Shown: piece by piece, positions 25,871-33,725 of the stretch
Numbering within the stretch: the stretch's first letter is position 1
Layout: every line of letters starts with the position of its first letter
NCBI GenBank assembly: GCA_030526405.1
Contig: JAUNCZ010000021.1
Span: 1,740 to 48,284 of the forward strand
DNA length: 46,545 bases
DNA from: Lachnospiraceae bacterium
Lineage (GTDB): Bacteria > Bacillota > Clostridia > Lachnospirales > Lachnospiraceae
Direction: 5' to 3'
Notes under the pieces: generated by a model
What the model saw: the letters and a program-made list of their open reading frames with translations, nothing else
The model's database searches: none
What the model was told of the DNA's origin: nothing
Position numbers and translations under genes: made by a program

Positions 25871-26889
25871 AAGACATTATTTTCTGCAAAGGCGGGGGCT
25901 GCACCGCAAAGCTTGGAGCGGGAGCCTTAAGCCGGGTGCTTTCGAAACTGCCCAAAAAAGAGGATCCCAATCTTCTTGTGGGGTTTGAGGGCAGTGATGA
26001 TGCAGCTGTTTACAGGATCAATGCCAGTCAGGCCATTGTATCCACCCTGGATTTTTTTCCTCCCATGCTGGAAGACCCCTATCTGTTTGGAAAGGTGGCG
26101 GCTACCAATGCCCTCAGCGACATCTATGCCATGGGCGGCCAGGTGCTCAGCGCCCTGAATATTGTCTGCTTTCCTGAAAAGATGGATCTGAACATCCTTG
26201 GAAAGATCCTGCAGGGAGGAAACGAGAAGGTTACCGAGGCGGGAGCAGTGCTGGCCGGGGGCCATTCCATTGCAGATGAGGATATCAAGTATGGACTCAG
26301 TGTAACCGGTCTGGTGGATCCGGAGAAAATCTGGAGAAATTCCGGATGCCGGGAGGGGGATGCTCTGATTCTTACCAAAAAGCTTGGAGTTGGCATTATC
26401 ATGACCGCCCACAGGATCAGGGAGGCCTCAGAGGAGGTGGTGAATCAGGCGGTGGAATCCATGACCACCCTGAATAAATATGCTTCGGAGATCCTGCGGC
26501 AGTACCAGGTTCATGCCTGCACAGATGTTACTGGTTTTGGATTTCTGGTGCATCTGAGTGAAATGCTGGAGGATGGCTGCTCTGCGGTGATCCAGGCAGA
26601 TCAGGTGCCCCGATTTGATAAGGTGGAGGCCTACGCGGAGGAGTTCTATCTCACTGCCGCTGCCCAGAAGAACAGAAACTTTATGGGGGATAAGGTGGAA
26701 TTTCAGAACGTGAGCTTTGCCATGGAGGAGGTGCTTTTTGATCCCCAGACCTCAGGCGGACTGCTGGCCAGCGTCAGCGGACAGGAGGCAGATTCCATAG
26801 TGGAGGAGCTTCAGAAGCAGGGAATTCCGGCACAGATTGTGGGACATGTGATTCCACGACAGGAAAAAACAGTGTATGTCAGGGGATGA
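25867..26889 (+). CDS. selD: selenide, water dikinase
   Basis: A 340-residue selenophosphate synthetase, making selenophosphate from selenide and ATP. The N-terminal catalytic motif is GGGCTAKLG, with Cys12 at the nucleophile position (no selenocysteine TGA) and Lys15. Further landmarks: [61 protein letters not shown], and the C-terminal [12 protein letters not shown]. It overlaps the ModE-MocA gene by 4 bases. No selA, selB or selC is in the window, fitting the orphan-SelD arrangement known for selenium-dependent molybdenum hydroxylases. Confidence 0.97.
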   Translation: MKDIIFCKGGGCTAKLGAGALSRVLSKLPKKEDPNLLVGFEGSDDAAVYRINASQAIVSTLDFFPPMLEDPYLFGKVAATNALSDIYAMGGQVLSALNIVCFPEKMDLNILGKILQGGNEKVTEAGAVLAGGHSIADEDIKYGLSVTGLVDPEKIWRNSGCREGDALILTKKLGVGIIMTAHRIREASEEVVNQAVESMTTLNKYASEILRQYQVHACTDVTGFGFLVHLSEMLEDGCSAVIQADQVPRFDKVEAYAEEFYLTAAAQKNRNFMGDKVEFQNVSFAMEEVLFDPQTSGGLLASVSGQEADSIVEELQKQGIPAQIVGHVIPRQEKTVYVRG

Positions 26890-26900
26890 CGAAGTCAGCA

Positions 26901-26989
26901 GTGGTTCATGAGCAAGTAGCGAAGGGAATTGCGAATGTCCGCTTTACCTCATGAGCAGTGACAAGGCGGATTACAAATGTCCGCTTTAC
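26901..26989 (+). repeat. family C hairpin repeat, tandem pair between selD and yedF
   Basis: Two units of about 42-43 bp: TCATGAGCA at 26906 and 26949, and AATGTCCGCTTTAC at 26934 and 26976. The first matches the minus strand of 2868-2914. Each can form a hairpin (GCGGA / TCCGC in the second). The 185-base gap has no gene; a yedF promoter or processing site may be here. Confidence 0.85.
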
Positions 26990-27074
26990 ATCAATAGGAA
27001 GAAACTATTAGAAAACAGACCATAGTAAAACAACAGATCATAGTAAAGATTAAGAAAAAAGAGGTACATAACAT

Positions 27075-27689
27075 ATGAAACATACAGTAGATGCAAGGGG
27101 ACTGGCCTGCCCACTCCCGGTGGTAAATACAAAGAACGAGATGAAAAACATGCAGGAGGGTGAAACAGTAGAGGTTCTGGTGGACAATGAGATCGCTGTG
27201 CAGAATCTTACAAAATTTGCCAATGTGCGGGGCCATGGAGTACAGGCTGAGAAACTCTCTGACAATGAATTCCGGGTGGTGATCACAGCGGGAAAACCTG
27301 CTGAAACAGCAATTCCTGAGGAAGCAGAGGAACTGTGCCTTCCATCCTCAAAAACCAGCAACGTGGTGGTGTTATCCTCCAACTGCATGGGTGAGGGAGA
27401 GGAAGCTCTGGGAAAAGCCCTTATGAAGGCATTCATTTTTGCTCTTACAAAGCAGGATACCTATCCTGCAAAAATCCTGATGTACAACAGTGGAGCTTAC
27501 CTTTCCTGCCAGGGCTCTGACAGTCTGGAGGATCTGAAGCTTCTGGAGGCTGAGGGTGTGGAGATCTTCACCTGCGGAACCTGCCTGAATTTCTATAATC
27601 TGTCAGAGAAGCTGGCTGTGGGTTCGGTTACTAATATGTATGATATTGTGGAGATGATGAGCAGTGCAGGCAAGATTATCAAACCATGA
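27075..27689 (+). CDS. yedF: selenium metabolism protein YedF (TusA-DsrE type)
   Basis: A 204-residue protein with an N-terminal TusA-like domain (DARGLACPLPVVNTKNEM, with Cys12 in the CPxP motif) and a C-terminal DsrE-like domain (about 95-200) carrying FTCGTCLNFYNL, probably a second reactive cysteine pair. YedF proteins of this layout accompany SelD in selenium-using bacteria and are thought to carry or deliver selenium. RBS AAAAGAGGTACATA precedes ATG. Its last 26 bases overlap yqeB. Confidence 0.92.
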   Translation: MKHTVDARGLACPLPVVNTKNEMKNMQEGETVEVLVDNEIAVQNLTKFANVRGHGVQAEKLSDNEFRVVITAGKPAETAIPEEAEELCLPSSKTSNVVVLSSNCMGEGEEALGKALMKAFIFALTKQDTYPAKILMYNSGAYLSCQGSDSLEDLKLLEAEGVEIFTCGTCLNFYNLSEKLAVGSVTNMYDIVEMMSSAGKIIKP

Positions 27690-28527
27690 GAAACCACTGG
27701 TGGTGGTAAGAGGGGGCGGTGATATCGCCTCCGGCACCATTATGAAGCTGTATGCCGGTGGCTTTTCAGTGCTGGTGCTGGAGATTCAGCATCCATCTGC
27801 CATCCGGAGAAATGTGGCATTTTCAGAGGCTGTGTATCTGGGAACCCAGACTATTGAGGGAGTTACCTGTTATCTGGCGGAAGATTGCAGGGAGGCCCGG
27901 GAGTTTCTGCAGAGGGGAAGGCTTACCATGTTGGTGGATCCGGACTGCAGCTGTTTGGAGTATTTTCAGCCAGTGGCCCTGGTGGATGGCATTCTGGCAA
28001 AGAAAAATCTGGGAACCAGAAGAGATATGGCCCCCATTACCGTGGCCCTGGGCCCGGGTTTTTGTGCCGGTGATGGTCCTGAGGCGGATGTGCATGCGGT
28101 AATCGAAACCTGCAGAGGCCATAATCTGGGCCGGGTATATTATCAGGGAGGTGCCCTGCCGGATACCGGCGTGCCGGGAAAAATTGCAGGCTTTGATAAG
28201 GAGCGTGTGATCCATAGTCCCGGGGAGGGTATTCTCTTCAATGTCTGCAGCATTACTGATACTGTAAAAAAAGGTGAGATAATTGCTGTGATCGAAAATC
28301 AGATATCAGGCATGACTATTCCGGTGGAGGCCACCATCGATGGCCTTCTTCGAGGCCTCATCAGGAATGGATTTCCTGTCACAAAAGGCTTTAAGATTGC
28401 CGATATCGATCCAAGAACAGAGGAGTACAACAACTGTTTTACTGTGTCAGACAAAGCCAGATGCATCGCCGGCGGTGTACTGGAGGCCATTCTGTTCCTG
28501 ATGAGGGGACTGGAAGAAAGAGAATGA
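27664..28527 (+). CDS. yqeB: selenium-dependent molybdenum hydroxylase maturation protein YqeB
   Basis: A 287-residue protein of the YqeB/EF2563 family that accompanies orphan SelD and labile-selenium molybdenum hydroxylases. The opening reads LVVVRGGGDIASGTIMKLYAGGFSVLVLE, Rossmann-like and similar to XdhC-type maturation factors; later come VDPDCSCLEYFQP, VALGPGFCAGDGPEADVHAVIET and YYQGGALPDTGVPG. I take the GTG at 27664, with GGAG 10 bases upstream, inside the yedF end; a start a few codons later is possible. It probably helps insert selenium into the Mo cofactor, by inference. Confidence 0.9.
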   Translation: MQARLSNHEKPLVVVRGGGDIASGTIMKLYAGGFSVLVLEIQHPSAIRRNVAFSEAVYLGTQTIEGVTCYLAEDCREAREFLQRGRLTMLVDPDCSCLEYFQPVALVDGILAKKNLGTRRDMAPITVALGPGFCAGDGPEADVHAVIETCRGHNLGRVYYQGGALPDTGVPGKIAGFDKERVIHSPGEGILFNVCSITDTVKKGEIIAVIENQISGMTIPVEATIDGLLRGLIRNGFPVTKGFKIADIDPRTEEYNNCFTVSDKARCIAGGVLEAILFLMRGLEERE

Positions 28528-28549
28528 AAAAGAAAATTGTGAGAAAACA

Positions 28550-28579
28550 GCGAAGCGGATGGGGATTATCCGTTTTACC
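28550..28579 (+). repeat. degenerate family C-like hairpin between yqeB and yqeC
   Basis: GCGAAGCGGAT followed by ATTATCCGTTTTACC resembles the family C unit, with CGGAT (28556-28560) pairing to ATCCG (28568-28572). It sits in the 78-base gap of an otherwise tightly packed operon. Confidence 0.5.
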
Positions 28580-28605
28580 TGGAAGAAAAATGGGGTGAAG
28601 CAAAG

Positions 28606-29229
28606 ATGATCTACGGAATTGTGGGATCAGGGGGGAAAACCACACTGGTCCACAGGATGGCAGAAGAAAACAGAAAAAAGGGAAAAAAGGTTTTTGTCAC
28701 CACCTCCACCCATATGGCCATTGAGCCGGATACCCTTCTTACGGATGATCCACAGGAGATTATCCAGGAATTGGAGGAGAAGGGGTATGTGATGGCAGGC
28801 ATCAGAGAGGGGAAGAGGATCCGGGCATTGTCCCCGGAGACCTATGAACAGGTCTGTGCCCATGCAGATGTGGTGCTGGTGGAGGCGGATGGCTCCAATC
28901 GACTGCCTGTGAAATATCCCAATGCAACAGAGCCGGTGATCTACGATAATATGGAGGAGATCCTAGTGGTTTGTGCACCCCATGCAATAGGGAAAACATT
29001 GAAGGAGGCAGCATTTCGGAAGGAACTGGTGCTGGAGTGTCTTCAGGTATCGGAGGAGGAACGGATCCGGGCGTCCCACATCCAGAAACTGGTGCGGCAG
29101 GGATATCTGAAAAATCTGTGCGAGAAATATCCGGATAAGAGAATCAGGATCTGTCCGGCCCATCTGGACACACCGGAACAGATAGAGATTGCGAGAATGC
29201 TGGCAGAGGATAGAACAATATATGATTAA
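28606..29229 (+). CDS. yqeC: selenium cofactor biosynthesis protein YqeC
   Basis: A 207-residue P-loop protein of the YqeC family. Walker-like GSGGKTT is at residues 7-13, followed by VFVTTSTHMA, VVLVEADGSNRLPVKYPNATEPVI (a conserved acidic motif) and LVVCAPHAIGKTL. YqeC is a marker of selenium-dependent molybdenum hydroxylase loci; the precise reaction is not established. RBS: GGTGAAGCAAAG (weak). It overlaps the DUF3343 gene by 8 bases. Confidence 0.92.
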   Translation: MIYGIVGSGGKTTLVHRMAEENRKKGKKVFVTTSTHMAIEPDTLLTDDPQEIIQELEEKGYVMAGIREGKRIRALSPETYEQVCAHADVVLVEADGSNRLPVKYPNATEPVIYDNMEEILVVCAPHAIGKTLKEAAFRKELVLECLQVSEEERIRASHIQKLVRQGYLKNLCEKYPDKRIRICPAHLDTPEQIEIARMLAEDRTIYD

Positions 29230-29458
29230 AAAACAGAACAAACTGGTAATTACATTTAAAACCACCACCATGGCCATGATGATGGAAAGGGTCTGTAAGG
29301 AAATGCAGGCACCGGGCAGAATCATCCCTGTTCCCAAATCCATCTCTGCAGGCTGCGGACTGGCCTGGTGTGCGGATCCTGAAGCAGAAACTCAGTTGAG
29401 AACTCTGATGCAGGAGAAACAGATTACACCACAGGAGATTCATGTATGCATGATCTGA
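29222..29458 (+). CDS. DUF3343 small protein
   Basis: A 78-residue protein of the DUF3343 type: LVITFKTTTMAMMMERVCKEMQAPGRIIPVPKSISAGCGLAWCADPE. The family signature is the KTTT...ME..C start and the CGLAWC pair near residues 45-50, which could bind or carry selenium or sulfur. I chose ATG 29222, which overlaps yqeC by 8 bases; the longer frame starts inside yqeC. Its 3' end overlaps the lyase gene by 13 bases. This tight coupling suggests a partner role to the SclA-like enzyme. Confidence 0.85.
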   Translation: MIKKQNKLVITFKTTTMAMMMERVCKEMQAPGRIIPVPKSISAGCGLAWCADPEAETQLRTLMQEKQITPQEIHVCMI

Positions 29459-30588
29459 TCTATCTGGACAATGCAGCCACCACCATTCATAAGCCTGCTC
29501 AGGTGGTGAGTGCTGTTGCAGAGGCACTGTGTTCCGCCGGCAATTCTGGCAGAGGAGTTCACGGGGCTTCTCTGGATGCCTCCAGAATTGTCTTTGAAAC
29601 AAGAGCTCTGGCGGCGGAATTGTTCGGGGCACCGGATCCCTCCTGCATTGCCTTTACCAAGAACTCCACTGAGGCACTGAATATCGCTTTGCAGGGTCTT
29701 TTGCAGCCGGGAGATCATGTGATCACCACGGCAGCAGAGCATAACAGTGTGCTGCGACCTCTGTATCTGCTGGAAAAACAGGGAGTGGAACTCACCATCC
29801 TCCCCTGTGATGAAAAGGGAAATTTTGATGTGCAGGGATTTGAACGGGAGATCCGACGGAATACAAGGCTGCTGGTATGTACCCATGGATCCAATCTCAC
29901 AGGAAATCTTACGGATATCCAGGCTGTGGGGGAAATCGCTGAGAAAAAGGGAGTGCTGTTGGTGGTGGATGCCTCTCAGACAGCGGGGGTATTCCCTCTG
30001 CATGTGCAGGAGATGCATATAGATGTGCTGTGCTTTACGGGACATAAGGGACTGCTTGGTCCCCAGGGAACAGGAGGGCTGGTGGTGCGTCCAGGTCTGG
30101 CCATCCGGCCTCTGATGTCCGGTGGCAGCGGAGTACAGACCTACCTGAAGGAGCATCCCCGGGAGATGCCCACCGCGCTGGAGGCCGGCACCTTGAATAT
30201 TCATGGTCTGGCAGGGCTTCGGGCAGCTCTTTCCTGGTTGAAGGAGCAGGGACTGGATTCCCTGCGGGAGAGAGAGCTGGAGATGATGTGGGAGTTTTAC
30301 AGAAGGGTTTCAGACATTTCTGGTGTAAGGGTGTATGGAGATTTTTCAAAAAATGAACGGTGTCCCATTGTTACCCTCAATATCCGGGATTATGATTCCT
30401 CCCGGGTGGCAGATGTTCTGGCGGAGGAATACGGAATTGCCGTGCGGCCGGGAGCCCACTGCGCACCTCTGATGCATCAGGCTCTGGGGACGGTGGAGCA
30501 GGGAGCGGTACGTTTCAGCTTTTCCCACGGGAACACACTGGAGGAGATAAAAAAAGCGGCAGAGGCGGTGCGGGAGATCGCCGAATAA
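29446..30588 (+). CDS. class V aminotransferase-fold cysteine desulfurase / selenocysteine lyase-like
   Basis: A 380-residue PLP enzyme of the SufS/CsdB-like group. It opens IYLDNAATTIHKP; the PLP lysine is Lys201 in CFTGHKGLLGPQGTGG; His/Asp contacts lie in AEHNSVLRPL and VDASQTAGV; the reactive cysteine is Cys339 in RPGAHCAPLMH. It removes S or Se from (seleno)cysteine to give alanine. Its place at the end of the selD-yedF-yqeB-yqeC operon favours selenium delivery to SelD or to the cofactor; this is inference from context. It overlaps DUF3343 by 13 bases. Repeat A copy 2 follows. Confidence 0.9.
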   Translation: MHDLIYLDNAATTIHKPAQVVSAVAEALCSAGNSGRGVHGASLDASRIVFETRALAAELFGAPDPSCIAFTKNSTEALNIALQGLLQPGDHVITTAAEHNSVLRPLYLLEKQGVELTILPCDEKGNFDVQGFEREIRRNTRLLVCTHGSNLTGNLTDIQAVGEIAEKKGVLLVVDASQTAGVFPLHVQEMHIDVLCFTGHKGLLGPQGTGGLVVRPGLAIRPLMSGGSGVQTYLKEHPREMPTALEAGTLNIHGLAGLRAALSWLKEQGLDSLRERELEMMWEFYRRVSDISGVRVYGDFSKNERCPIVTLNIRDYDSSRVADVLAEEYGIAVRPGAHCAPLMHQALGTVEQGAVRFSFSHGNTLEEIKKAAEAVREIAE

Positions 30589-30593
30589 AATAA

Positions 30594-30987
30594 CCCCTTC
30601 CCAAATCGAGAGATATCTGATGTGAAACATTTGATGTCTCTCTTTTTTTATACATGCCAGCTGGTGATGACTATGACGTCAGACATGCTTCGTTTGCTAC
30701 TCGGTCCGCGCGCCTATTATGCGCCCTACGCGCTAATACTCGCCCTTGCGGGCTCAGACAGTGCACTTCGGGCGCAAGCTAGCGCGTTCCCTCCTTACGC
30801 AAGCCTTGCAATCGTCTGCCTTACATAGTCACCACCAGCTGGCATGATTTACTTTTTTGAGACTTCTTTTTTTGTTTTTTATCAGATATAGTTCGATTTC
30901 CGCCACGCCCGATGCCAGGGAATTTATGATAGTCTCTACTTTTTTGCAAACAACACAAGCCAGATTCCGAAGAACCTGGCTTAAGTG
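30594..30987 (+). repeat. ~400-bp composite intergenic repeat A, copy 2
   Basis: Same order as copy 1: CCCCTTCCCAAATCGAG, terminator-like hairpin (30609-30641) followed by a T-run, the 194-bp core (30653-30846), the GAGACT / AGTCTC segment and the final AAGCCAG / CTGGCTT hairpin near 30957-30982. It starts 6 bases after the lyase stop codon and ends 18 bases before the cupin gene stop, so its hairpins may terminate both. No gene was recognised. Confidence 0.92.
30653..30846 (+). mobile_element. 194-bp inverted-repeat-bounded core element, copy 2
   Basis: Identical by eye, and in length, to 18775-18968, in the same orientation. Inverted repeats are 30653-30675 and 30824-30846. The 53-codon frame is present at 30667-30828, its ends again inside the inverted repeats. 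No flanking target duplication is obvious, because the neighbouring bases are themselves part of the larger repeat. Confidence 0.75.
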
Positions 30988-31005
30988 AAAGTATTGACAA
31001 AACTA

Positions 31006-31479
31006 TTATTTGTAGGCGCCGCCGTTATAGCTGTTTCCTCTCATTAAGGAGAAATGGAATACCGGTTTATCCACCTTCAGGATACGCATGGGCATATGAG
31101 GGATATTTCCTGGAATCCATACAAGAGTGGATCGGGTGAGGAGACGTCTCTCCCCATTGATGGCAATCTCAATTTCAGCATTCAGATTATAGGGATCCTC
31201 CGGGTCGCTTCCGATGAAGCCAATGAGCTCGTCATCCGGGTGCACATGCTCCGGGAATACCGGATCCCGTTCCGGCACTGCATAATACCAGGCTGTATTC
31301 ATCTGCATGGCACCGGGAACCACATTGGTGTCCATCCAGAGAATGCGGTTTGAAAACTTTTTGTACATTTCCTGAAATGCCGCATCACCGGTTGCGGGAC
31401 ACTGAAGTGTCTGAACCACGTAATCGCTGTATTCACCTTTTTCGTCATTTAAATAGACCTTTTCTTTGTTTTCTGACAT
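31006..31479 (-). CDS. cupin-fold protein of unknown function
   Basis: A 157-residue cytoplasmic protein with a single cupin-like barrel. FPEHVHPDDELIGFIGSDPEDPYNLNAEIEIAINGE (about residues 74-109) supplies the His/Glu metal-site pattern (HVH...E), and LVWIPGNIPHMPMRI (about 119-133) the second cupin motif with its His. It may bind a metal and a small molecule; the reaction is unknown. RBS AAAGGGAGGGG precedes ATG. It is convergent with the selenium operon and separated from it by repeat A. Confidence 0.75.
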   Translation of the reverse strand: MSENKEKVYLNDEKGEYSDYVVQTLQCPATGDAAFQEMYKKFSNRILWMDTNVVPGAMQMNTAWYYAVPERDPVFPEHVHPDDELIGFIGSDPEDPYNLNAEIEIAINGERRLLTRSTLVWIPGNIPHMPMRILKVDKPVFHFSLMRGNSYNGGAYK

Positions 31480-31610
31480 AAGAACCCCTCCCTTTCATAT
31501 TCAAAGCACACAAAAAATCAGGAAAAAACTGCCGTTTATTGAAAAAAAGTATACCATGGGGATGAGCTTTGTGCAATGCGTCCAGGGGGCAGCTGGAACA
31601 GGATTGTTCA

Positions 31611-31628
31611 GGAAAACAGCTGTTTTCC
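31611..31628. promoter_or_regulatory. perfect 18-bp palindrome upstream of the pilus operon
   Basis: GGAAAACAGCTGTTTTCC is fully self-complementary. It sits 6 bases before the 11-bp repeat array and between the divergent cupin and pilus genes, so it is a candidate operator. The 31480-31822 gap contains no gene. Confidence 0.6.
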
Positions 31629-31633
31629 CGTGC

Positions 31634-31688
31634 CTGTTCCTGATCTGAACAGAATCTGTTCCTGGTCTGTTCAGAATCTGTTCAGGAA
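31634..31688 (+). promoter_or_regulatory. five tandem 11-bp direct repeats before the pilus promoter
   Basis: Five consecutive units begin at 31634, 31645, 31656, 31667 and 31678, consensus CTGTTCNNGRW (the second unit has CTGAAC). The period is exactly 11, about one helical turn. The likely promoter lies just downstream (TATGAT at 31718-31723, or TTGTCA at 31707-31712 as a -35). A leader hairpin CAGGATC / GATCCTG (31767-31788) and a seven-T run near 31753 follow. Confidence 0.75.
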
Positions 31689-31822
31689 GTGTCGGTGATT
31701 CCTGGATTGTCAAAGGGTATGATGATAGTAAAGAAAAGAGCTAAACAAAAAGTTTTTTTCTTTGCTCAGGATCAGCCGGCAGATCCTGTATCAAATCATA
31801 ATACGACAGGAGAATTGACAGT

Positions 31823-33052
31823 ATGAAATTCAGAAACAATAAGGCAGCAGCGGCTGCTATGGCACTTCTTGTTACAGCAGGCACAGTATTTCCTTCCACA
31901 GCAGTATTTGCGGTGAACCGTTATACACCCGTGCAGGGTACACAGGCATCCTTCGATAAATATCTGGTGATGGATAAGGAGGCTCAGGTTCCAAATGTAT
32001 CCTTCACCTTCACCATTACTCCTGGAAATGCTAAGACCTACAGTGTAGAGGGTAAAAAATTTGAGGTTCTGGCAGGAGTGGGAACCCCAACCATGGCAGG
32101 AGTGGGAACAAACCAGAAGAATACCATCGCCTTTGCCCCGGGGGACGGTTCTGATTCTGATGCAGCTCACAGCGAGGGAGATCTGGTGAAAAACCTGGAT
32201 ACCTCTGTTTCAAAATATGCAAAAAAGACTGCTGTGGTGGATTTTTCAGGCTGCAGCTTCACTGAGCCAGGTGTCTATCGCTATGTGATCACTGAGTCTG
32301 GCAGCAACCAGGCTGTAACCAATGACGCAGATCTTACCCGCATCATGGATGTGTATGTGATCGACGATAATGGAGTGTTGAAGGTGCAGTCCTATGTGCT
32401 CCATGCCAACGAATCGGATCTGATCATGGGTACCGGTCATGGAACAGAGGATATTGAGGAAAGCGAGATGAAGCCACAGGGCTTTACCAATGAGTACGAC
32501 ACATCAAATCTTACTTTCAGAAAGCAGGTTGCAGGAAACCAGGCTTCCCATGATAAGTATTTTGAGTTTACTCTGCAGATCACAGATGCCCAGCCGGGAA
32601 CTGTCTATGATGTACTCCTCACCGGCGCAGATGCTGTATCTGAGAAAAATGATGCCACCATTCCTGAGAATGCAGGGAAAACAAATCCTTCCACTCTTAC
32701 CGTAGGGGAGGACGGAACAGTACTGCAGAAATTCTATCTTCAGCACGGTCAGCAGATCACCGTTCAGGGAATTGCAAAGGATACCAGCTATACAGTGACA
32801 GAGAATCCGGAGGATTATAAGCCAAGAGCCAATACAGCAGCATCTCCTGTGGTGGAGATCTGTCAGGGTTCTGTATCTGCAGATACAGTGGGTGTGATCC
32901 AGGATAAAGATCTTACCACCGGATATCTGAATGAGAGACGTGGAGTGATTCCCACTGGAGTGATGATGACAGTAGCACCGTTTGCGGCAGTGACTCTCTT
33001 TGGTGGTCTTGGTGCAGCTACCATTATGATGAAGAGAAAAAAAGAAGACTGA
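31823..33052 (+). CDS. pilin backbone-like protein with class B sorting signal
   Basis: A 409-residue secreted surface protein. The signal peptide is about 1-30. Two Spy0128/FctA-like domains follow: the first about 35-225 with VYRYVITE (Glu158) and FTNEYD (Asn223); the second about 228-372 with LTFRKQVAGN (Lys234), SYTVTE (Glu327) and TGYLNE (Asn370). These Lys-Glu-Asn sets match self-formed isopeptide bonds. The C-terminus has IPTG (376-379), a hydrophobic helix and MKRKKED, suited to the class B sortase encoded downstream. It heads the pilus operon and is probably the major subunit. RBS ACAGGAGAATTG. Confidence 0.88.
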   Translation: MKFRNNKAAAAAMALLVTAGTVFPSTAVFAVNRYTPVQGTQASFDKYLVMDKEAQVPNVSFTFTITPGNAKTYSVEGKKFEVLAGVGTPTMAGVGTNQKNTIAFAPGDGSDSDAAHSEGDLVKNLDTSVSKYAKKTAVVDFSGCSFTEPGVYRYVITESGSNQAVTNDADLTRIMDVYVIDDNGVLKVQSYVLHANESDLIMGTGHGTEDIEESEMKPQGFTNEYDTSNLTFRKQVAGNQASHDKYFEFTLQITDAQPGTVYDVLLTGADAVSEKNDATIPENAGKTNPSTLTVGEDGTVLQKFYLQHGQQITVQGIAKDTSYTVTENPEDYKPRANTAASPVVEICQGSVSADTVGVIQDKDLTTGYLNERRGVIPTGVMMTVAPFAAVTLFGGLGAATIMMKRKKED

Positions 33053-33080
33053 TCCATGAGCAGAAGAAAAAGGAGATTCA

Positions 33081-33725
33081 ATGAGGACAGAGAAGAATAG
33101 AGCCCTGTTGTTTCCCTTCCGGATGAGAGCTGGTGTTCTGGTTCTGCTGGGTATTCTGGCTGTTCTTTTCTGCTTTCCCTGTAGCGCAGAGGCGGCAGTC
33201 CCTGTGTCTGTCAGGATTCCGGTGACCTGCTCCGGAGGGAAAGATGAGGAGAACTGTGTGATCGTGATGGAGATGGAAACAGAGGAACAGCAGACAGTGG
33301 ACCAGCTTCAGATCCGTTTGAAGCCAGGGGAGGAGGGAGCATTTTCCATCCATTATGTGGTTCCGGATACCTATCATTACAGAATCCGCCAGGAAGCGGG
33401 ATCAGACAGAGATGTTATCTATGACAGCAGGGTGTATGAGGTGGAGGTTTTTGTGACGGAGGACGATAAGGGGCAGCTTCATGGAGAAACGGTTGTATCG
33501 AAAATGGGAACCCGGGAAAAAAGTGCCGCTGTGCACTTTGAAAACTCTGTAAAGTCCACCCCTGTTAAGGGGAATCCTCCTGTAAAACCGGTCAATGTGC
33601 AGACAGGGGATTCTCAGCAGCCATTGTTGTATGTGGCATTTCTGCTGGCATCTATGGTGACGGTCCTCTATCTGGGTGCAGAGATCAGAAAAAAGAAGGG
33701 GGCAAAGGGACATGAAAAGGAATAA
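33081..33725 (+). CDS. minor pilin-like (FctB-like) surface protein
   Basis: A 214-residue protein with a signal peptide (cleavage near CSAEAA, about 30-38), one Spy0128/FctA-type domain (IPVTCSGGKDEENCVIVMEME; YHYRIRQE with the expected Glu; VEVFV; VHFENS), then a proline-rich linker and the sorting region VQTGD (173-177), a hydrophobic helix and EIRKKKG. The signal differs from the (I/V)PTG of its neighbours and might mark the anchoring base subunit. RBS AAAAAGGAGATTC. It overlaps the next gene by 14 bases. Confidence 0.82.
   Translation: MRTEKNRALLFPFRMRAGVLVLLGILAVLFCFPCSAEAAVPVSVRIPVTCSGGKDEENCVIVMEMETEEQQTVDQLQIRLKPGEEGAFSIHYVVPDTYHYRIRQEAGSDRDVIYDSRVYEVEVFVTEDDKGQLHGETVVSKMGTREKSAAVHFENSVKSTPVKGNPPVKPVNVQTGDSQQPLLYVAFLLASMVTVLYLGAEIRKKKGAKGHEKE

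Noticed and set aside
25867..25920. selenocysteine codon in selD
   Set aside because: The active-site codon is TGC (Cys12); no in-frame TGA occurs before the normal stop.
31634..31688. CRISPR-like array or plasmid origin iterons at the 11-bp repeats
   Set aside because: Units are too short and contiguous for CRISPR, and no replication protein or plasmid gene is nearby; a promoter-control role fits better.
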